Made by a program: the position numbers and the translations under genes | Part shown: piece after piece, positions 1-8,947 of the stretch | How positions within the stretch are numbered: position 1 is the stretch's first letter | Layout of the letters: each line of letters begins with the position of its first letter | Notes under the pieces: model-generated | The model's input: the letters and a program-made list of their open reading frames with translations, nothing else | What the model was told of the DNA's origin: nothing | The model's database searches: none | Assembly: GCA_947494995.1 (NCBI GenBank) | Contig: CANLWY010000001.1 | Location: forward strand, 930,001-994,000 | DNA length: 64,000 bases | Source of the DNA: an uncultured Campylobacterales bacterium | GTDB taxonomy: Bacteria; Campylobacterota; Campylobacteria; Campylobacterales; Arcobacteraceae | Direction: 5' to 3'

Positions 1-1025
1 ATATGATTGAACAATGGAAAAAAGTAGATACTGTAATTACAGCTGAACCATTTTGGACTTCAACTGCAAAAATGTCAGATATTGTATTTCCTGTTGCTTT
101 AGAACTTGAAAGAGTAGATATTGATCAAACAGGTAGTACAAAAGAGTTTATTTTAGCAAGAAAAGCTGAGGTTGCACCTGCTGGTGAGAGTCAAAGTGAT
201 TTCTGGATTTGTAAAGAGCTATGTAAAAGATGGGGATATGAAGAGGTATTTACTGAAGGTAAAACAGAATTAGACTGGGTTAAGTCTATTTATGAAGATG
301 CCTCACAAAAAGGTAAGGCTATGGGACTTTCTATGCCTACATTTAGTGAGTTTTGGGAGAAAGGTTATGTACAATTCCCTGAGGTTGATAAAAATACATT
401 AAACTATACTAGATATACAGATTTTAGAAAAAATCCATATAAAAATAAACTTGGAACACCTTCTGGTAAAATTGAAATCTATTCACCAGTAATTGCTAAG
501 TTTGGTTATGATGATTGTAAAGGATATCCATCTTGGATTGAACCTAAAGAGTGGTTAGGAAATAAAAAACTAACTAAAAAATATCCATTGCATTTAGTAT
601 CACCTCACTCTAAATATAGACTTCATTCTCAAATGAATAATAGTTATTTAAGAGGATTATATGAAAAGTCTGGACGAGAGCCAATTTTAATGAATAAAAA
701 AGAGGCACAAAAAAGAGGAATTAAAGAGGGTGATATTTTAAGAGTATTTAATGATAGAGGTGAGATTTTAGCTGGAGCTCATATTACCGAAGAAGTAATA
801 GATGATGTTGTAATTATGTGTGAAGGTGCATGGTACTCTCCTGAAGTTCCTGGAGAAAAATCTCTTTGTCAACATGGTAATGTAAATATTCTTACTATTG
901 ATAAGGGAACATCGAAATTAGCCCAAAGTAATATTGCTCACACTGCATTAGTACAAGTTGAAAAATATAAAGGTGTTGTTAAACCTATTAATGCCTTTAA
1001 TAAACCAAAAATCATTCAATCTTAA
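1..1025 (+). CDS. TorA-family molybdopterin reductase, C-terminal part (partial)
   Basis: About 340 residues of the C-terminal part of a DMSO-reductase-family molybdoenzyme; the gene enters from the left edge. The first visible Met aligns with an internal Met of the complete TorA homologue at 5819-8275, so it is not the start. Shared landmarks are EPFWTSTAKMSDIVFP, LGTPSGKIEIYSP, the C-terminal cofactor-binding segment with HSKYRLHSQ, and the closing stretch with LTIDKGTSKLAQSNIAHTA. By family knowledge it reduces an S- or N-oxide (TMAO, DMSO, BSO) in the periplasm. The similarity to the second copy suggests paralogues of related but perhaps different substrate range. A strong terminator follows directly. 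Confidence 0.85.
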   Translation, partial: MIEQWKKVDTVITAEPFWTSTAKMSDIVFPVALELERVDIDQTGSTKEFILARKAEVAPAGESQSDFWICKELCKRWGYEEVFTEGKTELDWVKSIYEDASQKGKAMGLSMPTFSEFWEKGYVQFPEVDKNTLNYTRYTDFRKNPYKNKLGTPSGKIEIYSPVIAKFGYDDCKGYPSWIEPKEWLGNKKLTKKYPLHLVSPHSKYRLHSQMNNSYLRGLYEKSGREPILMNKKEAQKRGIKEGDILRVFNDRGEILAGAHITEEVIDDVVIMCEGAWYSPEVPGEKSLCQHGNVNILTIDKGTSKLAQSNIAHTALVQVEKYKGVVKPINAFNKPKIIQS

Positions 1026-1035
1026 TAAAAGCAAA

Positions 1036-1066
1036 GGGTTTCATATCTTTAATGAAACCCTTTTTT
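1036..1066 (+). terminator. Rho-independent terminator after the TorA-like gene
   Basis: A 9-bp perfect stem (GGGTTTCAT / ATGAAACCC) with a 7-nt loop is followed by six T. It begins 10 nt after the stop codon. Confidence 0.85.
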
Positions 1067-1068
1067 AG

Positions 1069-1150
1069 AATACTTAGTTAAAGGTGATATGGATACCTAG
1101 TCATTTATACATTCTCCTTCACTCATTCGTATCATCTTTAGCTAAGTATT
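1069..1150. repeat. Long imperfect inverted repeat
   Basis: Arms of 22 nt at 1069-1090 and 1129-1150 are complementary apart from two positions that can form G-U type pairs, with a loop of 38 nt. It lies directly after the terminator and ahead of the cytochrome gene. It has no T-run, so it may be a palindromic intergenic repeat, a MITE-like relic or a leader structure of the next gene. Confidence 0.6.
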
Positions 1151-1183
1151 TTATAAAATCTTAAAAAATACAAAGGAGTTTTA

Positions 1184-1462
1184 ATGAAAAAAACAAGTGT
1201 TTTATTTGTTTTAATGTGTACCTTAGTTTATGCTAATCCATATGCTAAGTGTTCTGGCTGTCATGGTTTAAAAGGAGAAAAGGCTGCATTAAATGGTAAG
1301 TCTAAAGTTTTAAAAGATATGACAAAAGCAGAAATAAAATCTGCAATGATAGGTTATCAAAATGGAACATATGGTGGTGCTATGAAAAATATGATGATAG
1401 CTCAATCGAAACTATTAAGTGAATCTGATATTGATACCATATCTGAAATGATTGGTAAATAG
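1184..1462 (+). CDS. Small periplasmic monohaem cytochrome c
   Basis: A 92-residue protein with an N-terminal hydrophobic signal of about 17 residues and one haem-attachment motif, CSGCH, followed by a class I cytochrome c fold ending in a C-terminal helix. A Met-rich segment (KNMMIAQSK) probably supplies the sixth haem ligand. AAAGGAG lies about 6 nt before the ATG. It is closely similar to the 95-residue cytochrome at 46872, which also sits beside a molybdoenzyme, so both probably carry electrons to periplasmic oxidoreductases (inference). A porin gene follows 32 nt later. Confidence 0.85.
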   Translation: MKKTSVLFVLMCTLVYANPYAKCSGCHGLKGEKAALNGKSKVLKDMTKAEIKSAMIGYQNGTYGGAMKNMMIAQSKLLSESDIDTISEMIGK

Positions 1463-1494
1463 TAGAATCACTATACACAAAACAAGGAAAAAGA

Positions 1495-2649
1495 ATGAAG
1501 ACGTTTAATTTAAGTCTTGCTGCTATTGCAGCAATGTCAATTGTTTCAACAACTAATGCAAGTAGTTTACAAGAAGCATTAAAAAATGGAAAAATAAGCG
1601 GTGCAATTCAAGCTTACAATTTCTCTAGAAATTTAGATTCGGGAAAAGATTATGAAATCACAACTTTAAACTTAGATTTGAGTTATGAAACAGCGCGAAT
1701 AAATGGATTTGGTGCAAAAGCAACATTTCAAGCAGCTTCTTCACCATGGGCTGATGATGATGCAAAAAATGCAAGATCTGGAGATATGTATGGTTCTGGA
1801 GCTCAACTTTCAGAACTTTACCTTTCTTATAAAACGGATAATACAACAGCTCAAGTTGGTAGAATGTATTTTTGGTCACCTCTTCTTGGTGGAAGTGGAT
1901 CAAGACCAACTAAAGAAGCTATGCAAGGTATTTCTATTGTTAATTCTGACCTTCCAGATACAACAGTAACATTAGCATATATGAATAAAATGCAATCAAG
2001 AACAGATGGTGAAGGAAATATTGGAAAGTTCACAGAAAACTTTACAGGTTGGGATGGTAGTAGATTAGAAGATGGTGCGTATACTATTGCTTTAACAAAT
2101 AAATCAATTGAAGACTTAACGCTTACATTTGCTTATCTTAATGCCATTGATGAATATAAGACTGCTTATTTTGAAGGATCTTATGATTTTGGAAGTTTTG
2201 CTCTTTCATCTCAATATTATTATAGTGAGCAAGAAGATGAAGAGGATACTAATTTATTTGGAATTAAAGCAACAACTTCTATAGGCTCTTTAGATTTATT
2301 AGCTGCTTATGTAACAGTTGATGATGACGATGGTGTTATTCCTGGTGCAGGAAATGGTGCTGACCTTGCTTATACATGGTCTGAAATCTTTTCTGATCAA
2401 TATAGAGCTGATCAAGATTCTTATAAGTTAGCTGCTACATATAATATTAACAAAGATACATATGTAGGAGTAAGTTATGTAAATGAAGATGATAAAATAA
2501 ATGACAAAGAGTATGGTTATACTGCAATTAAAGCAAGTTATAATTTTTCTGGTGAACTTTCTGGTTTAAATATCTGGGCTGCTTATGAAATGGGAAGTCA
2601 AGATGCAAGAGATGATGGTTTAAGAATTAAATTAAACTATACATTTTAA
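1495..2649 (+). CDS. Outer-membrane porin, Campylobacterota Opr type
   Basis: A 384-residue protein with a Sec signal peptide ending near residue 22 (TTNASS). Alternating amphipathic beta strands fill the mature part, and the chain ends in the aromatic residue F after LNYT, as expected for Bam-inserted barrels. The sequence style (LQEALKNGKISGAIQAY at the N terminus, many acidic loops) matches the Opr/major porin family common in Arcobacter and relatives, so it is likely a general diffusion pore. It lies 32 nt downstream of the cytochrome and is closed by a terminator at 2814-2846. Substrate specificity cannot be read from the sequence. Confidence 0.8.
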   Translation: MKTFNLSLAAIAAMSIVSTTNASSLQEALKNGKISGAIQAYNFSRNLDSGKDYEITTLNLDLSYETARINGFGAKATFQAASSPWADDDAKNARSGDMYGSGAQLSELYLSYKTDNTTAQVGRMYFWSPLLGGSGSRPTKEAMQGISIVNSDLPDTTVTLAYMNKMQSRTDGEGNIGKFTENFTGWDGSRLEDGAYTIALTNKSIEDLTLTFAYLNAIDEYKTAYFEGSYDFGSFALSSQYYYSEQEDEEDTNLFGIKATTSIGSLDLLAAYVTVDDDDGVIPGAGNGADLAYTWSEIFSDQYRADQDSYKLAATYNINKDTYVGVSYVNEDDKINDKEYGYTAIKASYNFSGELSGLNIWAAYEMGSQDARDDGLRIKLNYTF

Positions 2650-2813
2650 TAACAACAATTAGATTTAGAATAAATTTATCATTGTGAAAGATAAAAGTCA
2701 TTTGTTCTCCGCACTTAAAATTTTAACAATGGTAAGTTATTCTAAAAAACAGACTTGTTCTTTTAAAAGAATAAAACAAAACAATAAAATAAAAAAATTA
2801 AAATTAAATCATT

Positions 2814-2846
2814 AAGCTACAAAGAGTTTTTCTTTGTAGCTTTTTT
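2814..2846 (+). terminator. Rho-independent terminator after the porin
   Basis: A 12-bp perfect stem (AAGCTACAAAGA / TCTTTGTAGCTT) with a 5-nt loop and a T-run of six. It ends the cytochrome-porin region. The stretch from 2650 to 2813 holds no recognisable gene. Confidence 0.85.
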
Positions 2847-2859
2847 AATTTTCAAGAAA

Positions 2860-2976
2860 TCAGTCTATATTTCATTAGTTGATGGGCTTAAAGGTTTTCC
2901 AGAAGCTATTAATTCCATTTTCCCAAAAACAGTATTGAATTGTACCTGTCCTTTTATCCATAGTTATACCTTTTAG
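2860..2976 (+). pseudogene. IS256-family transposase relic
   Basis: In one plus-strand frame the sequence reads LVDGLKGFPEAINSIFPKT and then degenerates to a stop at 2974-2976. DGLKGFPEAI..IFPKT is the hallmark central segment of IS256/Mutator-type transposases, where it normally continues to a CIVHxIRNS motif; here the continuation is scrambled (CTCPFIHS). There is no start, no ribosome-binding site and no remaining DDE triad. It is therefore a short decayed fragment, evidence that an insertion sequence was once here. Confidence 0.75.
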
Positions 2977-3083
2977 AAAAATACTTTTAATAAATCCAAT
3001 TAATATTATCTAAAACATTATAAATATATATCTTTATTATAAAATGATATAATTAATAGGCTATTAATAAAGGATAAAAAATA

Positions 3084-3482
3084 ATGGAAAATAATATACT
3101 AATATCACTAAATGAAATAAAAACTATACTATATATTCTTATAGGAATATTTATAGTTGGCGTTCTTTTAGTTTGTTTTATATTGTATATAGTAGGAGTC
3201 AGATTTTTATCTTATAAAAAATCAGATGAATTTAAATTCTTTACAGAAGAAAAAATAGATAAAGGACTTTATAATGAAGTTATTTCAGATGCAAAAGAAT
3301 TTCTTAAAAATAGACCTCACCATACTTATACACAATGGTATTTAGCAAGAGCTTATTATTATATAGATGACTTTGAAAATGCAAAAGTTTACTTTGAGAA
3401 AATATTAAAAAGAGAACCTAGTTGGGTAGAAAGTGTAGAACCTTATTTAGATGAAATCAATGATAAAAAGATAAATGAATAA
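3084..3482 (+). CDS. Membrane-anchored TPR-like protein
   Basis: A 132-residue protein with one N-terminal transmembrane helix (about residues 12-36) and a soluble part that looks like one to two tetratricopeptide units (WYLARAYYYIDDFENAKVYFEKIL, split by its own turns). TPR domains mediate protein-protein contacts; no catalytic motif is visible. The upstream sequence contains TATAAT-like boxes and AAAGGA before the ATG. The end overlaps the next gene by 8 nt, indicating translational coupling. The specific function is not recognised. Confidence 0.65.
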   Translation: MENNILISLNEIKTILYILIGIFIVGVLLVCFILYIVGVRFLSYKKSDEFKFFTEEKIDKGLYNEVISDAKEFLKNRPHHTYTQWYLARAYYYIDDFENAKVYFEKILKREPSWVESVEPYLDEINDKKINE

Positions 3483-3978
3483 AATAAAAAAATATCTTCT
3501 CTACAGCTTAATTCTTATAGTTCTATGGATAGTATTTGCATTATCATATGGTATTTATAATTTGCTTGGAAAAGAACTGGGAAAAGGTTATGTTATATCT
3601 ACGGATAAAAATTATAATTATTTAACTTCAGAAAGTTTAAAAGAGTTAATTTTATATGGAATTCTTGATTATAATTACAATGAGAAATATATTATATTAG
3701 CTAAATTAAAGGGATCAGCTTATACTTGTAAGAATGCTGATAAATTTATTTTTGCAAAAAAAATTCAATATGTGATAATAGATAAACATTCAGGGAAAAT
3801 TATCTCCACGGAAAATGAAGAAAAATTTGAAAAGAAAAAGACTGAACTTAATATAAGATTAAAAGTTGATTCATCTGATAGTTTTGAAAAAACTATTAAA
3901 AAAGTTAGAAAATCAAATATTGATAAAAATATACTTGAGTGTGAAGACGTAAATACATATCCTATAAATAGTTACTAA
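3475..3978 (+). CDS. Hypothetical membrane-anchored protein
   Basis: A 167-residue, Lys-rich protein with a single N-terminal membrane helix (about residues 8-30) and a soluble C-terminal region without motifs I recognise. It contains two Cys residues in the soluble part. It overlaps the TPR-like gene by 8 nt, so the two are probably made together. The function is unknown. Confidence 0.6.
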   Translation: MNKIKKYLLYSLILIVLWIVFALSYGIYNLLGKELGKGYVISTDKNYNYLTSESLKELILYGILDYNYNEKYIILAKLKGSAYTCKNADKFIFAKKIQYVIIDKHSGKIISTENEEKFEKKKTELNIRLKVDSSDSFEKTIKKVRKSNIDKNILECEDVNTYPINSY

Positions 3979-4006
3979 AAATAAATTAGTGAAAGGAAGT
4001 TTCTAA

Positions 4007-4681
4007 TTGAATGAAAAACAAATAAAAAAAGAAATTGAAATGGATTTAAACAAATACTTACAAAAAAACTTTCCCTCTTTAGAGATTAAATCACCACTTT
4101 TTTATAACTGGGATTATGGATTAAGATTTGAAATAGGATTACCAACTATTCCAATTTTTAAAGATAAAGAAGTTTTTAATAGAGAGTATTTTGAAAAAGC
4201 ATTACTACGTGCTAAAAAACTTTTTGAAGCGACCTTTGAACCTAATGACAGAGTTTATGCAGTATTTCAACGATATTCAGATGGAAGACAAAAAATTAAA
4301 AGAAATAACTACGTTTTTAAATCTATAACCCAGTTTGATAAAATTGAGGTTTTTAAGATTAAAAATCTTTACAAAGATTTTGATGAAAGAGAAGATAATA
4401 GAAGAGAACATTATCATAGAATTGCAGTGCATACAAAATTAAACAATATAGATTATTCAAATATTATAAATAGAGCCATACATAAAGATTTTGGTGGAGG
4501 CTTTATTCAATCTTTTTTTATAAATATTGATAAGGGTATAATCTATTATTTATATGATGATAGAGGGTTAGATATTATTGCAAAAGATAAGAATACATTA
4601 AAAAAACTATATTTAGAATTTAATGATTGGATTCTTGATTATAATAGAAAAAAAATTGATAGTGTTTTTAAGAATTTATAA
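4007..4681 (+). CDS. DUF3885-like protein
   Basis: A 224-residue soluble protein. The C-terminal segment (YLYDDRGLDIIAKDK, then LYLEFNDWILDYNR) is the pattern I associate with DUF3885, a family of unknown function; mid-protein residues with YAVFQRYSDGRQKIK fit the same family. The start is TTG at 4007, preceded by GAAAGGAAG at a good distance; the first in-frame ATG would remove 12 residues. It lies 28 nt after the preceding gene and may belong to the same operon. No biochemical role can be inferred. Confidence 0.65.
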   Translation: MNEKQIKKEIEMDLNKYLQKNFPSLEIKSPLFYNWDYGLRFEIGLPTIPIFKDKEVFNREYFEKALLRAKKLFEATFEPNDRVYAVFQRYSDGRQKIKRNNYVFKSITQFDKIEVFKIKNLYKDFDEREDNRREHYHRIAVHTKLNNIDYSNIINRAIHKDFGGGFIQSFFINIDKGIIYYLYDDRGLDIIAKDKNTLKKLYLEFNDWILDYNRKKIDSVFKNL

Positions 4682-4800
4682 AATCAAATTTATTTTCTGT
4701 TTGAGTATTCAAGGTTTTATAACTAAAACCATAAATACTAAATAAAAGATAAATATAATAACAAGTTCAACAACCTGTAGTATTTAAGAAAGTTTTAGAA

Positions 4801-4838
4801 GATGGAGTTAATTATAAACTCCATCACACTTTTTTTTT
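4801..4838 (+). terminator. Terminator between convergent genes
   Basis: A perfect 9-bp stem (GATGGAGTT / AACTCCATC), a 7-nt loop and a long T-run on the plus strand. A second T-poor hairpin (GTATT..GGTTTT / AAAACC..AATAC) lies upstream at 4705-4738. Confidence 0.8.
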
Positions 4839-5187
4839 ATTTTAACACATCCAAAATAATTTTAGTAGCATTAGATATTCGTACTATCTTATCTTGTATT
4901 TCATAAATTTTTGTCCCTCTAATATCAGAATATTCATCAGTTTTAATAACTCTACCTCTATTTAGTATATCTTGATCTAGAACTTCACCTTTAGCTATTT
5001 TCTTTTGCCATCCGGGAGGTAATTGGCCACCTCTTTGTACTTTCTTTTGTAATCCATAAGGAATAGATTTTTCTTTTTTAACTTTATCTTTACCTTTTCC
5101 TGCCCATTCTGGCTTTTGGGCTAGTGCAGAAGTTCCTATAAGTAAAGTACTCGCAAGTAAAATAGTAAAAGCTTTATTTAGTTTCAT
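4837..5187 (-). CDS. Small secreted RcnB/CigR-like protein
   Basis: A 116-residue protein with a Sec signal peptide (cleavage probably after ALA near residue 23). The mature part is strongly basic and contains GLQKKVQRGGQLPPGWQKK, a Gly-Leu/Pro-Pro-Gly-Trp-Gln-Lys pattern seen in small periplasmic RcnB- and CigR-type proteins. The C-terminal half (IRGTKIYEIQDKIVRIS) resembles the short beta-rich tail of these proteins. It is probably periplasmic. A role in metal homeostasis or envelope regulation is only an analogy. An AAAGGATT site precedes the ATG. Confidence 0.6.
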   Translation of the reverse strand: MKLNKAFTILLASTLLIGTSALAQKPEWAGKGKDKVKKEKSIPYGLQKKVQRGGQLPPGWQKKIAKGEVLDQDILNRGRVIKTDEYSDIRGTKIYEIQDKIVRISNATKIILDVLK

Positions 5188-5357
5188 TTGAAATCCTTTT
5201 AAGTTATTAGAAAATCATATCATATGCGGGTATAAAAATTGTGAAATGCAAAGAATAATATAGAAAAAGAGATAAATTCTTTATTCCCTATATAAATTTG
5301 TTAAGCAAGTATATTTATACTTTCTATTGTATATACCAGTGTTTGAACTATCTTCTA

Positions 5358-5494
5358 TTATTTTTTCTGTAATATTTCGAGTTTTCTGTAAAGTGTTGGT
5401 TTTGGAACAAAATCAGGATTAGTAAGATTAACTATACAAAAATTCTAGGACAATCAAACTTTGACACAAAACTTTGAACAGTCTCGATATTAAT
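5358..5494 (-). pseudogene. Decayed coding fragments, family unknown
   Basis: Two protein-like stretches lie on the minus strand in neighbouring frames: NIETVQSFVSKFDCPRIFV ending in a stop at 5432-5434, then, after a frame change, LTNPDFVPKPTLYRKLE running to a stop at 5358-5360. Together they read like one short protein broken by a frameshift and resemble a small DNA-binding protein, but I cannot name a family. The rest of 5188-5818 is AT-rich with one small ORF (5524-5658). Confidence 0.3.
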
Positions 5495-5523
5495 TAAAGA
5501 ATTATGTAATAGATTTTATATAT

Positions 5524-5658
5524 TTAGATAGATGTTTTACTTATAATATCATAGACTAAGATATACATTGGCATATTTTCATTTTTCTTTTCTTCAATAG
5601 TTGTATTATCAGTTTTTTTAGTATTTTTACTTTTTTTTAAATCTCTATTTTTATTCAT
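5524..5658 (-). CDS. Possible 44-residue small protein
   Basis: A minus-strand ORF starting at ATG 5658 with an AAAAGGGA sequence just upstream. The product is lysine- and asparagine-rich with a hydrophobic C-terminal half (NMPMYILVYDII). It lies immediately upstream of the decayed fragments at 5358-5494 and may be the start of the same broken gene. No homology is recognised. Confidence 0.3.
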   Translation of the reverse strand: MNKNRDLKKSKNTKKTDNTTIEEKKNENMPMYILVYDIISKTSI

Positions 5659-5772
5659 CTTTTTTCCCTTTTATCCCTAGTGATTCTTTAGAATTATAAA
5701 TTTTATTAGACTGATACAACTATCTTAATACCTTGAAAGAAACAAAGTTATATATAATTTATTTATATAAAG

Positions 5773-5802
5773 AAGGGTCTCTTTAATAAAAAAGAGACCC
5801 TT
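5773..5802 (-). terminator. Terminator hairpin after torA
   Basis: A perfect 12-bp stem (AAGGGTCTCTTT / AAAGAGACCCTT) with a 6-nt loop lies 16 nt beyond the torA stop on the minus strand. The T-run is weak (CTTTATAT), but the stem is strong. Confidence 0.7.
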
Positions 5803-5818
5803 GTTCTTATAAAAAGTA

Positions 5819-8275
5819 TTATTTAGTCTTTGGTGGACTAAATACTGTAATAGGAGGTAGAGCATCAGTGAATTTTTCTATTTCTACCATTGCTGTATTT
5901 GCAATATTCGCTTGTGCTAAATCTGATGTTCCTTTATCAATAGTTAACTGGTTTACATCTCCATGTTTACACATTGATCCAATTTTCCCTGGTTGTAAAG
6001 GATCAAACCATCCACCTTCGCACATTCTAACTACATTTGGTGAAACTGCATCTGTAACAACTGCACCTGCTAATGTAGAACCTCTTTTATTATAAACTTT
6101 TACTACATCACCATTTTTGATTCCACGTTTTTTTGCATCTTCTGGATTTAACCAAATTGGTTCTCTTCCTTGAACTTCATATAAATCTTTTATCCAAGTA
6201 TTACTTAACTGTGAATGCAATCTATACTTTGGATGAGGAGATAATAGATGTAAAGGAGCTTCTTTTGCAAGGTCTGAACCTAACCACTCAGCTGGTTCCA
6301 TCCACATAGGATGTCCTTTACAATCATCATATTTGAATTTATCAACTACTCTAGAGAAAATTTCAATTTTTCCAGATGGTGTTCCTAGAGGATTTAACAT
6401 AGGGTTTTTTATAAAATCACTATGTCTTACAAACTCTCTTGATGATTGAGGTGTTTCAAATTTAGCAAAACCTTGTTTCCAGAAATCTTCAAATTTAGGT
6501 AACTTAATATTTTTCATAGCTGCCTGAGATATTGATTCTTTATAGAAAGATTCAATCCATTGCATTTGAGTTTTTCCATCAGTAAACTCTTTTTCATATC
6601 CCCAACGTTTACAAATTTCACGACAAATTTCAAAGTCATCTTTAGATTCACCTACAGGTTCAATTGCTTTTTGTATTGCTAAGAAGTGTGTAGCAGAATA
6701 ATCTCCTATTCTTTCAATATCATTTCTTTCAATTTCTGTTGTTGCAGGAAGAACAATATCTGCCATACGTGCTGTTGATGTCCAGAAAGGTTCATTTACA
6801 ATAAATGTCTCAACTCTTTGCCACGCTTTTAACATTCTATTACGATCTTGATGATGATGGAATGGATTTCCTCCTGCCCAATAAACTAGTTTTATATCAG
6901 GATAAGTAATTTTCGAACCATTAAAGTTAATAGTTTTCTCAGGGTTTTCAATCATATCAACAACTTTAGCTGCTGGAATATTAAATGGTTTATAATTTTT
7001 CCAAGGACCATTTTTACTACTGTTAATTGTAGTTGAAATACCAGGTAATCCAGGAGCTTTTGCTGTTGGCGTACCACCATTAGCGTAATGATAACTAAAA
7101 CCAAAGCCACAACCAGGTTTTCCAATTTGCCCAAGCATTGCAGCTAATGTAACCATCATCCAGTGGAACTGTTCACCATGATCACCTCTTTGACCAGCCC
7201 ATCCTGACATAATCATTGTATTTTCTTTTCTAATTCGTTTAGCAAATACTTTAATTTCTTCTGCTTTAACTCCACAGATTTTTTCTGCCCATTCTGGCGA
7301 TTTTTTAACGCCATCAGTTTCACCTAATAAGTACTTTTTAAACTTGTTAAAACCTACTGTATATTTTTTTATGAATTTTTCATCATATAGTTTTGCAGTA
7401 TATAAGTAGTATGCCATTCCCATCATCAAAGCAACATCTGTATTTGGTTTTACTCTAATATGTGGGCCATTGTAATATCTTTGAGTATCATTTGCAATTG
7501 GGTCAACAGAGATAACACTAATTTGGTTTTTGTCAACTTTCTTTTTAAGTTCTTTCATGTAGGCATAACCTTCATGTGCAGGAATCTCCCATGCAATTTG
7601 ATTTGTAATCATTGGGTCAGCACCCCAGAAGATCACATTTTTTGCATGTTTAAGAACTAATTCCCAAGATGTTTGTTGTTCATATACTTCATTTGTACCA
7701 AGAACATGAGGAAGAATAACTTGAGAAGCACCAGTAGAATAATCACCGATTCTTCCTACATAACCTCCTGCAATTTTCATCATTCTATTCATTACACGTT
7801 GAGGATTATGTAATCTTCCTACACAATACCAACCATAACTTCCCGCATATATACTTTTATAACCATGTTTCTCTTGTGTTCTTTTTATCTCTTCAGCAAC
7901 AAGATCTAAAGCAACATCCCAAGATACTCTAACAAATTTTTCACTACCTCTTTTTGAAGTATCACTTTTATGTCTATTTTTTAAATACCCTTCTCTTACA
8001 TATGGGTATTTTACACGAGTAGGAGCATATGTTCTTGCTGGTAAAGCATTAATCATAGGTGAAACAAGTGCATCATCTTGAAAACCTTCAACACCTGTAA
8101 ATTGACCACCTTTAATATTAGCTTTAAAAGCACCAAAATGTGAACCACTATATTTTTTATCATTGCTTGAGATTGCACTACTTACAAAAGGAACTGCATG
8201 TAAACTTTGACTTCCTAATACAGCACCCACACCAATTGAACTTGATTTTAAAAAATCTCTTCTATTTTTAAACAT
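5819..8275 (-). CDS. torA: TorA-type TMAO/DMSO reductase catalytic subunit
   Basis: An 818-residue Mo-bisMGD reductase of the DMSO-reductase type III group. The Tat signal NRRDFLK is at residues 4-10. There is no N-terminal [4Fe-4S] Cys motif, as in TorA/DorA/BisC. The molybdenum-ligand serine is in GDYSTGASQVI at about residue 180. I chose ATG 8275 because AAGGAG precedes it by 6 nt; an in-frame ATG 30 nt upstream would place extra residues before the Tat motif and inside the preceding gene. It reduces S-/N-oxides in the periplasm. The preceding cytochrome (10 nt gap) matches the Campylobacter jejuni Cj0264c/Cj0265c pair and is the likely electron donor. The substrate (TMAO versus DMSO or BSO) is not decided by sequence. 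Confidence 0.85.
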   Translation of the reverse strand: MFKNRRDFLKSSSIGVGAVLGSQSLHAVPFVSSAISSNDKKYSGSHFGAFKANIKGGQFTGVEGFQDDALVSPMINALPARTYAPTRVKYPYVREGYLKNRHKSDTSKRGSEKFVRVSWDVALDLVAEEIKRTQEKHGYKSIYAGSYGWYCVGRLHNPQRVMNRMMKIAGGYVGRIGDYSTGASQVILPHVLGTNEVYEQQTSWELVLKHAKNVIFWGADPMITNQIAWEIPAHEGYAYMKELKKKVDKNQISVISVDPIANDTQRYYNGPHIRVKPNTDVALMMGMAYYLYTAKLYDEKFIKKYTVGFNKFKKYLLGETDGVKKSPEWAEKICGVKAEEIKVFAKRIRKENTMIMSGWAGQRGDHGEQFHWMMVTLAAMLGQIGKPGCGFGFSYHYANGGTPTAKAPGLPGISTTINSSKNGPWKNYKPFNIPAAKVVDMIENPEKTINFNGSKITYPDIKLVYWAGGNPFHHHQDRNRMLKAWQRVETFIVNEPFWTSTARMADIVLPATTEIERNDIERIGDYSATHFLAIQKAIEPVGESKDDFEICREICKRWGYEKEFTDGKTQMQWIESFYKESISQAAMKNIKLPKFEDFWKQGFAKFETPQSSREFVRHSDFIKNPMLNPLGTPSGKIEIFSRVVDKFKYDDCKGHPMWMEPAEWLGSDLAKEAPLHLLSPHPKYRLHSQLSNTWIKDLYEVQGREPIWLNPEDAKKRGIKNGDVVKVYNKRGSTLAGAVVTDAVSPNVVRMCEGGWFDPLQPGKIGSMCKHGDVNQLTIDKGTSDLAQANIANTAMVEIEKFTDALPPITVFSPPKTK

Positions 8276-8285
8276 TTTGAACTCC

Positions 8286-8879
8286 TTAATGCATATCTTT
8301 TGCATGTTCTTGCATAAATTTTGTTAGTAACCATTGATCATCTGAAGTTAAACCAGCTCTATCTTTCATTGCTTTTACAATATTAGGCCATTGATTAGCA
8401 GTAAACTCATGAGGTGGGTGTGCTTGATGACAGCCTCCACAACGTTGTTTAAATAGTTTGTCAGCTTTATCCCAAACTTTATTTTGTGAAGCTACTAAGT
8501 TAGATGTTTTAACCCAAGCAGTGAAGCTACTTTCATTCCAGATTGATTCAAATTCATCAGTCTTAGATTTCCCTTTTTTTACTTTTGAGACAACTGATTC
8601 ATCTAAAATTCCTAAGATAATTCTTTTTCCAACTTTTTTGAAAATAACTGTTTCTGCACCAAATGCACTCCAACCACTAACACGAACTTTAGTGTTTTTA
8701 CCAGATTTTTTAATAATATCTAGCTTTGTACCAGGAGTAAGTGTTCCTACACTATCTCCAGCTTTGTTCATAAGAGTAGTTGTTTGTGCTACATAAGTAG
8801 ATGCAGCATTAAGTGCAGTTGAAAATAAGATTCCAGCCGCACCAACAGTAACTATTTTGATAAGGTTTTGAGTTTTCAT
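8286..8879 (-). CDS. Monohaem cytochrome c partner of TorA (Cj0265c-like)
   Basis: A 197-residue secreted protein with a signal peptide (about 25 residues ending in LNAAS). An SH3-like beta-rich domain occupies the middle (VGTLTPGTKLDIIKK..VRVSGW), and a C-terminal haem domain carries CGGCHQAHPPHEFTANQW. The architecture corresponds to C. jejuni Cj0265c and to the C-terminal haem domain of TorC, which transfer electrons from the menaquinol pool to TorA. It is transcribed just ahead of torA. A strong AAGGAG-type site lies upstream of the ATG. Confidence 0.82.
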   Translation of the reverse strand: MKTQNLIKIVTVGAAGILFSTALNAASTYVAQTTTLMNKAGDSVGTLTPGTKLDIIKKSGKNTKVRVSGWSAFGAETVIFKKVGKRIILGILDESVVSKVKKGKSKTDEFESIWNESSFTAWVKTSNLVASQNKVWDKADKLFKQRCGGCHQAHPPHEFTANQWPNIVKAMKDRAGLTSDDQWLLTKFMQEHAKDMH

Positions 8880-8947
8880 TCCTTTCTCCTTTTGTTTGAT
8901 AGAGAAAGTTTAATACAGAAGAATAAAAAAACTATAAATAAATTTTT

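Noticed and set aside
1658-2033. Alternative ORFs inside the porin gene
   Set aside because: These are shadow frames with unnatural composition and no start signals; the porin frame accounts for the region.
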